NCBI GenBank assembly: GCA_022885665.1 | Contig: JAGQDJ010000029.1 | Coordinates: forward strand, 62,001 to 126,000 | Origin: Triops longicaudatus | Lineage: Eukaryota; Arthropoda; Branchiopoda; Notostraca; Triopsidae | Reading direction: 5' to 3' | DNA length: 64,000 bases | Shown: in pieces, positions 46,653-56,377 of the stretch | Numbering within the stretch: the first letter of the stretch is position 1 | Layout of the letters: every line of letters begins with the position of its first letter | Position numbers and translations under genes: made by a program | The notes under the pieces: model-generated | The model's database searches: none | What the model was told of the DNA's origin: nothing | What the model saw: the letters and a program-made list of their open reading frames with translations, nothing else

Positions 46653-49249
46653 TTAGTTGCTCTTTTCTTTGACTTGTTTTCCCTGTCCTGAAAGCTGGTA
46701 TAATGAAACACTACCCCAGACTGCCGCAGAAACAGTAAAAATGGCTCGTAATAAACAATACATTGTTTCCCTGTTTAATAAAGTTTCTCCCATGCTTTTC
46801 AATAGCGAAATTTCGTTGGTAGTTGAAGCCAGGAACAGAGCGCATCGGAGGAATTCCAGATAGGGACCAGTTCTAGTGTTCTCGAACAGGTCACCGAAGC
46901 AATACAATGTGAAGATGATGAACAGCGCGTATGACCAGGCATCATAATTGCTCAGGTACTTTAAGAACACACACGTTAGTTCTTTTTTAATGCTACATTG
47001 CATCGCAAAAAATAAATTTACCAAAATGAACTACTTAATATTTTCTTAAGAATTTATTAATTTACGGCTAATAAACTATTTGGTAAAAAAATTTATTCCT
47101 GTTTTTTAATAATTATATGGTTATATTAAGTATTGTAATATATTACAGAAAAGTATAAATTGTTAATTATTTGTTAAAGGATTTAACTTACGATCTCCTG
47201 CTTTGCTACGCATTGATGTCCCAGGAGAAGGAGGACAAAATGAACAAGAATGTAAGCAAAACGAGGTTTCGAAGTGCGCGGAGTGAATGGAACTCGGTTT
47301 TGATCAGCCTAGGTAAAACACAGCGTAAATGGAACGAACCTTGTTTTGGTGATTAAGCGAAATCAATGTATATCGTACTGGAGGAATCTTGCTGTAGTCA
47401 CCCATACGTGGGTCACCTGGTACCCAGCCCGGACCATAAAACAAGACCTTCATTTTATTGCCGAAGCCTTCCATAGCCCAGAAATTTTTCCACATGACAG
47501 GGAAGTGGTTACCCTAGACGAAAAAGGGATTTCATTGTAACGAAAATAATGTAACTATCTAAAAGTCATAATCTTTTGAAACGGGGAAAAAACTCTAGTA
47601 TCTCAAATTGTAATATTTCGACTTTTTTAAGTTCAGTTACTATTTTTGCGAAAAGCCGAACAAACGTATGAACTCTGCATCTATTGAGCATAACTTTATG
47701 AATTTTGTTTATTTATTTATTTTTATTATGCTTACCACGAGTTTAATGGGATTAGCAGTGTTCAACTGATGGACAAGACCGTAGACAAGTTTCTCGTCTT
47801 TACGTTCAGCGGCGAAGGTACCGAACATCTTATCCCAAATGATCAAAGCGCCTCCGTAGTTTTTGTCAATACAGTACGGGTTCGATCCTGCCGTATTATG
47901 TAATTACAGTTCGTAATCACTACCGTACGTAAGAACGTTGGGAGTAGGGAAACTTACCATGATGCACACGGTGGTGGCTGGGAGTATTCAGAATGTACTC
48001 CAAAGGTCCGACTGTGTCAATAGCTTCGGTGTGGAGCCAGAATTGTACCAGCAAGTTAAATTGAATATGAAGCAAGTATTGAGTCGGGGGGATGAAGAGT
48101 GCAAAAGGAATCATAAAGCACTGCGAGAAGAATAACATTAGTTACAAAATGTATAAAACGTGAAACAATCTCGATATTACGCTGTTAAATAAACTCTTAA
48201 CTCGACTGTGTCGGGCTTTGTTACCCCACAAACCGTGTTAACATTTAACCCTGGTTAAGAGTACTAAGGTAAATCACCACGAAGGACATGTCTTCTCTGA
48301 AATTTCAGATCTATTTGACATCCGAAATAAAATCCAAGCCTAGTGAGCAGCGATTTCCTGGTAAACCAGATGCAAGTCACCATTTACAGCGCGTGGTGAG
48401 CAGTGAAAATCAGGCAAATTGAGGTTTAACATCCACAGGGCGACTTTGCATAATGTGAACAGTTGAAAGTTATCTGTACTTACCCATAAAAAGTAAACTT
48501 GCAAAGGACCTTGCCTCAAGGAGATAAAGAAGTTTAAGTGGTCTGAGTTATGATGCGCTTGATGATGAGCCCAAAATATGTTCAGTTCTGTAAGAGATAA
48601 GCGTAAATGTACAAGTCTTACAACACGTGACTTCAGGGTTTTGAATTATTTTATACCGTGGCCTGCTCGGTGACCCCAATAATACGCGAAATCCACAACA
48701 ATGGCTGTGAAGTACCACGTGTAGGGGGAATCCCACGGCAGCTCGTAAACGCAGTAGTTCTTGTGCACCCAGATATAAATCGAATGCTGTAACCCTTTTG
48801 ATAACATCCTACATGTACATAATTTGTCAATTGTTGTAATATTTATTTCTAAAGTATTTTGTATTTTTTATATAGATTTCACGTGTTCGTACCGGCACAT
48901 TTCTTTCATAATACCAGTTGAGGCAGAACCAATACCGTCCCCCAGGGCTTGGGTGCGTTTACCTTTCAATCTCAGGATGACATATTCCACCATGAGTGAA
49001 ACAATGATCAAAGGAACAGCCTAAATAATGCACTATATTTCCCTTGTTGTTAAATTTTGACAGTTTTCTCACCGCGGCCTCGAACTTAGGGACTTTTTCA
49101 ATAGTTTCGGCGTAAGCTTCATCTTTCTGCACGATGTACAAATGTCTGCTAAAGTATTTCCAAGTACCGGGTAAAGTGGTTGCCCAAAATCCACCTGTGC
49201 AGTTTTGGCTCTCGTAGAGCTCTCCATGGCTGCCAACGCAGGATTGCAT
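46653..49249 (-). CDS. AGMO: Alkylglycerol monooxygenase (AGMO/TMEM195), 9 exons, about 477 aa
   Basis: AGMO is an ER membrane, tetrahydrobiopterin-dependent fatty-acid-hydroxylase-family enzyme that cleaves ether lipids. Exons: 49249-49073, 49020-48893, 48808-48657, 48587-48484, 48120-47958, 47887-47736, 47513-47379, 47308-47192 and 46958-46653; the sum is 1434 nt with phases kept. The di-iron histidine motif is complete: WGHRAGHELN, then WAHHQAHHNS, then FWLHTEAI and PSHHRVHHG. SNPYCIDKNYGGALIIWDKMFGTF and YGPGWVPGDPRMG match human AGMO segments. Several hydrophobic stretches span membranes (VPLIIVSLMVEYVILRL; MIPFALFIPPTQYLLHIQF; ILVHFVLLLLG). The start ATG at 49249 is the first in the exon, with an AACAG acceptor just upstream, so an extra 5' exon is possible. 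Human AGMO has 445 residues. Confidence 0.95.
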
Positions 49250-49816
49250 TTTCTGTTATTTAACACAAATTGTTAATTTATGTACTGTGGAGTAGTAGTC
49301 TCACTGGGACAAAAAGAAAATTCACACCGCAATCCGAAGGCACGGAGCCCACGGACAGCCAAAGTCGAATGCACTGGTGATAAACATTGTCTTTCGGTTA
49401 TTAGGAAGATATCGATGCTGGAAATAAAAGCAATCTCGTACTAACGTAGGTAGAAAGACGATTGCACTTTGACCGGTTGATAAATCTTTTTTGGTAAACA
49501 TAGGTCCTGTTGCTACACGTCTGGTACTCCTTATAGATAATTTCAAGGTTTTCGTCGTAACAAATTTGGTAGTCTTCTATTCTGGGTCTCTTTCACAATG
49601 TAGAGAATGAAATTTGAGCTTGAGTAAATAGTGAGCGCGTATTCCGTTACATTTGGCACGTAACGTTACGAGCTACATGGTCTTCACTACATAGTTTTGC
49701 GGTTTTGGTGCAAAAACAGAATCGCAAAACATAGAATTTAAAAATATGATGTCCGACTTTTAATAATAACTTTTAATTTTTCCAGTTATTTCTGTTTCGT
49801 AAAATTCAAAAGTATA

Positions 49817-50055
49817 CAATAGAACCTCGTAACGAACTTTTCGAGAGTAGGAAAAAATATCAGGATGTCCGAAGTTCGTTGTGACGCATTTTTTTTATAT
49901 TTACATAACTTGCGACCTTACGACCTGTTTACTTTAGCCGACAGTTTGTTACAAATAGATTTGTTTCTAGAGATTCTAGTGAAACAGTATCAATTTTGTA
50001 TTGTGCAAATGTTGCCTAAATCATTACACTACAGCTCGTAGCGTGACCTCTATTA
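49817..50055. mobile_element. Tigger/pogo-like MITE remnant
   Basis: The left end CAATAGAACCTCGTAACGAA resembles TcMar-Tigger/pogo termini (CAGTAGAACCTCGNTATAACGAA in my knowledge of these families). The right end, read in reverse, is TAATAGAGGTCACGCTACGA and aligns imperfectly with the left end. The span is about 240 bp with no coding capacity. An internal inverted copy (GAAGTTCGTTGTGACG) also faces the left end. Confidence 0.45.
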
Positions 50056-50385
50056 AGAAGGAAAGGGAAATTTCTAAAAATTTAGCTATGTTTCGCAAGA
50101 ATATTCTATCATTTTAGACAATTCCGGATTAACTGGACACCACTTGCTTTGTTGGCATGCTGTAGTTTTTGAAGTGATAAGTTTTGCACGCGTTCCATTA
50201 TGAATAAATCCGCCAGAGCTGTCGTTATCTCGCTTATCACGCGATTTTGAAAGTAATGTCAAGGCTTTTCATGTCGCATATACAGGACTTCTTAAGAGCG
50301 TTCTTGTCTGGACTTTTCTGCTCGAGTTAGCCATCGTAATTTGACCATCAAGTTAAACAGTTTCAAATTTTTCATGCACTATAGA

Positions 50386-50427
50386 TTTGTACATTGTCTC
50401 AATTTATAGATTGAGACAATGTACAAA
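50386..50427. repeat. Perfect 18-bp inverted repeat with a 6-nt loop
   Basis: TTTGTACATTGTCTCAAT (50386-50403) and ATTGAGACAATGTACAAA (50410-50427) are exact reverse complements separated by TTATAG. It is the strongest hairpin noticed in the window. Confidence 0.95.
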
Positions 50428-51263
50428 GGCAGACTCGGAAGCATCAAATATACGTTTAATATCTTGAATAACGAAACAAATGACCGGAAAGATTTTATTG
50501 ATTGGAGATACGGTCTGAATGCTGTAAGTTACATAACACAAAGTAGGTTATGTAAGGTAGCGACTGATAACGATGTCGAATTGTTAAAGAACACCTTAAC
50601 ACAGCTGCTTAGCTCTAAAGAACTCTTTTTACTTCTGATAGCAATTAAAAATTTCACAAGATTTCGAGATGTTGGGAAATTAAATTATAAAAACTCAGGG
50701 TATAAATAGCCTACATCTTAACCACGTTCATACAGTTCACCACCTCCTCTTAACGATAGTTAAGACATCCTAGAAACGCAGCTTTTTGAGAAGCCGCGTC
50801 TGTTTATCGCAAAAGCTACTCGAGTCGGTTTTATCTCGTTATCAAGTACAGTTTTACTAGCCTACTTAAAGACGAATTTAATCTAGTCACGTTTTCCACC
50901 AAGATGGGATTCCCCATAATTTGCAATGCCAAAAATAATGAAATTGGCAACGCAGCGTAGAAGGCCGATATGGACCAAGTTGTTTTGAAAGGGTTTAATC
51001 GCGGTATTCCACGTTTTAGCCGAGGTAATTTCTCTCTAGATACCGAGCACTTATTCCCTAGGTCTAAATAAAACCTAGATTGAGTAAGCAATGCTCGAGT
51101 CCATCTTTTGCCCCTCCAAGGCAACTTACCGCGTAACTCGCAACCGCATCAATTTATCATTTAGGACAAATAGCGCCCTAGCCCGCGTAACATGAAGGCA
51201 AACCACCTAAAACCTCAAGCTAGAAGTCATTAAAGTAAACTAATCGCTGTTTGCTTGTTGTAG

Positions 51264-52361
51264 AAAACGAAGGAGAATGGACCGGTCCGTTTCATTTTAT
51301 CCAAGGCGCGGATACGCAGTTTGGCATGATAGATGAATACGTTTTAAAGCTTCCAGTTCCAAACTGGGACAAGGAAATTGCGCTAACGACTCAAGCCGTT
51401 GCTGCTGTCAACAAACTGCAACCCAAACCTAGATTTTTCATCGTATGCGGCGATCTCACTCACATTTTCCCCGGTATTTACTTACTTCCAACTAATGAAG
51501 CTGCATACTTTCAACTAATCACTAATCTCTTTTTTGTCGCGTGCAGAAAATGATCTCGCCTTGAAGGAAAAGCAAGAAGAAGATTATCTGAAAGTTTTTA
51601 GCCAATTGGATCCTGAAATACCGTTAATTTGTGTGTGTGGAAACCACGACATTGGAAATCAACCCACCGTCCAGACGGTTGATAGGTAAAATCTTTATTT
51701 TTAAAAAAATATTAATAATTATAAAAATGTTAAAAAGGATTAAAACAAGAGTCATTGTGGTCAAAGTCATTACAGTCATTTTCTTGTCGCCCCCCACAGG
51801 TACAAGGGCAAATTTGGAGATGATTATTTCTCTTTTTGGGTCGGTGGCGTCTTTTGCATTGTCCTTAATTCCCAATTTTACGAAGATCCGTCTCAAGTAG
51901 CACAATTGGCGGCAGAGCAAGAAGAATGGCTCAATAATCAATTAGCCACAATTCAAGACTGCAATCCGAAGCATGCCATTCTCTTCCAACACATTCCCTG
52001 GTTCCTCCAGACTCCCGACGAACCCAAAGAATATTTCAACATCGAACCGGAATTACGGGCCAAAATGCTCCAAAAATTCAAAGAAGCTGGTATTTATTCT
52101 TTCGAATCCCTCTTTGTCGAATATGTCTCTTCTCTTACTCTGTTTTTCCTCTTTACAGGCATTAAAACCATCTTCTGTGGGCATTACCACCGAAACGCTG
52201 GAGGTTTTTACCAAAATATGGAACTCGTTGTCACTTCTGCCATTGGAGCGGCGCTAGGCACCGATCCCAGTGGTTTACGAGTGGTCAAAGTGCAGGAAAC
52301 TGCCATTGAACACACTTACTACCCTTTGAGTGATATTCCCACCGAAATTACTTTTGACTAA
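51264..52361 (+). CDS. CPPED1: CPPED1 (calcineurin-like phosphoesterase domain protein), 4 exons seen, N-terminus not found
   Basis: CPPED1 is a metallophosphatase reported to act on AKT1. Exons seen: 51264-51473, 51547-51685, 51800-52089 and 52159-52361 (TAA); phases agree. Metallophosphoesterase motifs: FIQGADTQFG (GADxQ motif), FFIVCGDLTH (GDxxH-type), CVCGNHDIGN (GNHD), HAILFQHIPWF and CGHYHRNAGG (GHxH). These match the order in human CPPED1, starting at its EWKGPFYFILGADPQFG segment. The first exon, encoding roughly 15-25 residues with the ATG, must lie upstream and leave one base of a split codon; I could not identify it. Intron 3 (52090-52158) is 69 bp, a multiple of three, and free of stops in frame, so retention would add 23 residues. 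A poly(A) signal lies at 52425-52430. The gene converges on STK19. Confidence 0.93.
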
Positions 52362-52424
52362 TTCACAGAAAAATCAGTTCAACGGAAAGAAAGATATAAC
52401 AGAAAAAAATAACCAAAAAAGTAT

Positions 52425-52430
52425 AATAAA
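52425..52430 (+). terminator. Candidate poly(A) signal of CPPED1
   Basis: AATAAA 64 bp after the stop codon, in an A-rich stretch. Confidence 0.55.
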
Positions 52431-52625
52431 AAAATACATAGAAAAGAAAAGTACAAATGCATAGAAAAACTGTATTGCTTACAAATAGTGCAAAATAATA
52501 TCTTTTATCGTGAGTGGTTCGTCGGAGAAACGTATCTGAGCATGAGACCTGAGCTAGTTTCCATACTAGCAAGCACGAGAGAGAAAACTCGGTTAGAGAC
52601 TGGTTGTTATTGTATAATTTGTCTT

Positions 52626-53917
52626 TTACCACGTGACTAAATCGGCTCCGATGATATCATGAATGTGGTATGGTATCCCTAAAGGCGCAGCTTTTTTCAT
52701 GGCACGTTGTTCTAGCTCCTGTAAATAATTACAGTAGATTATATAGAAAAGAAGGATTTTTTTTTAAATCCTATTTTTATTTTTTTCTATTTAATGTTTT
52801 TCTTTTTGAATAATTACTTCTTTTTTATAGCTTTTCGGGTACTTCTATATTTATTAAATAATTTTAGAAATTATCTAGGAAAAAGAAAAGTTAAGGAAAT
52901 GAAATAATTATTGGGTTACACTTTTGAAGATCTGCTGGTATTTGCACTTTTTGACGGCAGTTAAAACAGCTTTTCGGCCCTTGAGGTACGCTTTCATGAA
53001 TTCACCAGCGCCAGGGAAGGAGAACCAGTATTGTCCGGCTCCACGTACCGTTAATAACCCGACATTAATCAGGCTCCTAAGATTACAATCGGTCATTGGA
53101 CGTGAGGGTTTAATATATTTTTTCTCTATTTGTTTGAGTGGGCTTGTTTAGAGCATTTACGTGATGTTTTCTTCGGTAAACCGATATTGGTCGAGTAACT
53201 GTGATTTGGAAACGCTGAGATCTTTGCAGGATGGCATAACAGTTGTCAAGAACTTGTCTATTATGGGCATTACGGGCGAGTTCTCGCCACAGTGCTGTTT
53301 TACATGAGATACAAAGTCACTCGTGGAGATTACGACTTGAGCTTCTTCATCGCCGCCCAGTTTGAAAAATCTTAATTTCCCAGCTGTCTGCAAAACATCC
53401 TGTGAAGAATAATAAATTACACTAGAAAAGAGTTAGCATGAATTTTCTTATTCTAATTTTTTAGGTAGTCAAACTTTTGTAGTTAGCGTAGATACAAATA
53501 CTCAAACCTATTCTTAAACTGTAACGGAATTTGGGTATTTAACCTAAATCTTCGCATGCGTTTTCACTAGCATCCAAACCATGGTTGGAATTGGGTAAAA
53601 GCCTGCATCGTTAACCTTTATCGCGTAACGTCACTAGGAACGCAGGTTATCTAACCAGAGTATAAAACGTGGTTGATAATTAAATAACAAAAAATTACTA
53701 GTTGATGGTCAGCTAAAGTTCTGTTTTTGGCCAAGCTGTAAACCTGATGTCTCATGAGAATCGTAGGCAAACGTTGGGCAAAGCGTTCTAATGGAAATAA
53801 ATTTCGTAACACGGATAAGGCAGTTTCAATCTCTGTGGCGTTAATTGGAATTTCATTCGCTCTGCCTCGTTTCGTAGGAGATTCTAGGCTAGAATGGTCT
53901 GCACTGCGTTTACTCAT
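52626..53917 (-). CDS. STK19: STK19 (winged-helix nuclear protein), 4 exons, 235 aa
   Basis: Exons 53917-53699, 53399-53161, 53076-52920 and 52718-52626 sum to 708 nt with phases kept. The match to human STK19 is colinear: LFPLERFAQRLPTILMRHQVYSL and NRTLADHQ (human VYSLVPDRTVADRQL), FLTTVMPSCKDLS, INVGLLTVRGAGQYWFSFPG and GAGEFMKAYLKGRKAVL, then ELEQRAMKKAAPLGIPYHIHDIIGADLV at the C-terminus. The N-terminus has a basic nuclear-type segment (SPTKRGRA). STK19 was named a kinase, but the protein is built of winged-helix domains without a kinase fold. More recent work places it in DNA binding and transcription-coupled repair; that role is family knowledge, not visible here. It lacks the long N-terminus of some human annotations. 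It converges on CPPED1, with stop codons 265 bp apart. Confidence 0.95.
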
Positions 53918-56355
53918 TTTCTTGCACTGCTGTGATGACTTGTGGGGTAGTGTTTATTTACCTACAATAAATAAACTCGAAATTCTCAAAGCGCCTGCGC
54001 GTCTTGAGGCCTTCCTTGATCCCGTTTTACGCGGTTTGCCGTTCAATTTAAACACGGTTTGAATTTCAAAGTATTTTATGGCACAAAACTGAAAAATAAC
54101 TACATTTTCTTAAAACAAATTCAGAAGCGTTCGTTTTGTATGATTTGAATCCCCGTAAGTTTAGCTTTAACTCAGTTTTCTAATGTCCAAAATTAAGTGC
54201 CCCCAGATGGAATTTCTAACTCAGGAGCGCGTAAGCCGAGTTAAACCGTCGAAGTAGCCAAGTTCCTCCAGGAAATTCCCTTTGAACTCACCAAGGGAGG
54301 CCCTTTTGAACAAAAACGGCCTCTAGCTCTTCTAGAGTTAATGGAACAAGCAAACTATACGGCCAACTGAACTCGTAAACTTTAAATAATGAACAAACCT
54401 GAATTTTTGGTGTGAACCTCTACACAATGGGACCCTTCGTTCCTTTGTGAACACATCAGGTAGTTCTTTAAACTATATAGGGCAAGGTCTGACTTCCGCT
54501 TGCAAACAGCTAGAACAACCATCTCTATAGTCATGTACTGTGACCGTAATGAAGGTTTCCAAACCGCCCAGCAACTATATTGGAACATCTCACAGCTCAA
54601 TGACCTAAGATTTTTCTCGGAAAAATTCCAACCACGCTTTGCAAAAGATCTAGACAGCTTAGTCCTTCTTTCAGCATTTCGTTCTTTTTCTATACACACT
54701 TTTTCTTTTCGCCTTTTTCTATTTCTATCTGTTGCATGTTTCTGTTAACTGTTTAAGTTTTTTGTTTACGAAAATAGCTCAATTTTCTTCCGATAATTTT
54801 CATTCGAATATTCTTTTTTTGTAATCTAAAATATTTCGTACTTGTTTAGAAAGAAAGTAGACATTTTGACCAGGCAAAATGAACTTTGTATCTTTCTGTT
54901 TTTGTCTGTGAGTATTTTTTGAAAATGACTTTTGTTGGAGATTTGCATTGACACCCTCGCTTTTCGTGAAAAATCCGTAACCCGAGTCTTTGGAGCACGG
55001 CGTGGCATAGCCAAGCAACGGCTACTTCCTGCTTGACCACTTTTAAAGCGACGTGTCAGACAAGGAACAATTGACCCTTTCAAAAACCGCTTGTATTCTT
55101 TTTAGCTTTTTATTTGAAGCAGGATATGGTATGGCTGCTTGTTGCTGCTGTAACAAGTATTTTGTTGCTCCTTTTTGCTCGCTGAATTTATCGCCATCCA
55201 AAATCTGGAAGTACGCTCGCCGGAGACCCTGAAAAAGCCAAGAAAAAAATACCCAAACCTGTAGACGAATAAGACTGGGAAAAATCCGCGTGCGTGACCA
55301 CGACGACCTACTGACTTATTGCCGGTAGGTGCGTTGAGGGCCAGGCGTGGATATCGTGGGGTAAAATGTCGAATCTCCATACTTTTCCATAAGAAGAAGA
55401 TCCTTTTGGGGCCTGGGCATAACAAAAGGAGACGTACAAGTTTAATGCTGAGGCAAATGTGGGCTAGTAGAGCAAACCCGAGCGCGTGTGTAGTAAAAAC
55501 GGACGAGAGACGGGTGGGGAAATCTAGGCCACGCCCATTACCCCCGGTGACCTCCTATCAGTTCTAGAGTGGCAACGGTGATCCCATGCCCCGCCTTCTC
55601 AAACTCTTCGCCATGAATTATACCATTTCTATGGGGGTCTTCTTCTGCCAACCAAGCTTAAAACCTCGACAAGTTGCGAGAGAGAGCAGAAAAGACATTA
55701 ATTCGCGCCCCTTGTACCACCGTTGGACTAGTCTGGACTGTGCACGCGACCTGCGATCACCTTCTAATTTTACACCGGGGTCCGTCTTGGTCTAGCTCCC
55801 TTTTCTGTGGCTTTGATTTTTCCACACTCTACTCTCGTCTCCTATAATTTCGGCCTGTCATTTTATTTCTAAGCCGAAGAATTGTTGGAAAGTTTTTGGA
55901 ACATTTCTGGAGCTGGTTTTACGGCTGAGTAATCGTACCGGAAAAAAGTGTCCGTGATTTACTGCGGTGTAACGCACTTACACACATCCATCCATATCTT
56001 ATCATTGAGCATCCGTGGTTAACAAGTGACCCGGCTGTGTAACGGTAAGTGGCGATTTGAGTCCTCATATTCTACAACGCGAGAAGTTCCCAGTGTGCTT
56101 GTCCTACATTTGTTTCCCCGGGCTCCGCTGCATTTGCGTTCGTGTGTTGCGTGTTGGTGAACTGTGGTGTTGGTCAGCTCGGGTTGGCGCGAAGCGAGAG
56201 GAACAGGCCATGAAAGGTGTCGGAGCTCAGTCCCAGAGTTGCAGTGCCAACGGTGCGGGTGTGGGTTATCATAACCCTGCTGCAGCTCGCGTGACGGTAA
56301 CGGCCAAGTTATTATTCGGCTCCGTGCAAGCTATTCAGTCAGTTAACGCTGAAAA
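53918..56355. other. Divergent intergenic region between STK19 and the haem peroxidase
   Basis: About 2.4 kb. STK19 promoter sequences probably lie at 53918-54060. The region 55150-56355 is GC-richer and contains CpGs; its right part is the probable promoter and 5' UTR of the peroxidase gene. ORFs of up to 107 codons have no recognisable domains. Confidence 0.55.
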
Positions 56356-56377
56356 ATGCAAGAAACGAAGTCAATAA
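56210..56377 (+). other. Upstream ORF overlapping the peroxidase start
   Basis: An ATG at 56210 opens 55 codons in another frame and ends at a TAA (56375-56377) that lies beyond the proposed peroxidase ATG at 56356. If the 5' UTR includes it, it should reduce initiation at the main start. No domain is recognisable. Confidence 0.4.

Larger units (their letters stand above)
49250..51263. other. Divergent intergenic region between AGMO and CPPED1
   Basis: About 2 kb, with AGMO on the minus and CPPED1 on the plus strand. It holds an inverted-repeat element (49817-50055), a perfect 18-bp hairpin (50386-50427) and a CTCF-like TAGCGCCCTAGCCCG (51171-51185). The missing first exon of CPPED1 probably lies here, but no ATG-donor pair with the needed phase is convincing. 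ORFs at 49322-49546, 50419-50709 and 50831-51124 have no recognisable domains. Confidence 0.55.

Noticed and set aside
50419..50709. 96-codon ORF starting in the right arm of the hairpin
   Set aside because: No recognisable family; the start lies inside the inverted repeat and no splice partner was found. It also does not supply the missing CPPED1 N-terminus.
51121..51240. Candidate CPPED1 first exons (ATG at 51091 and at 51192)
   Set aside because: Their donors leave the wrong phase or they run into a stop before a donor.
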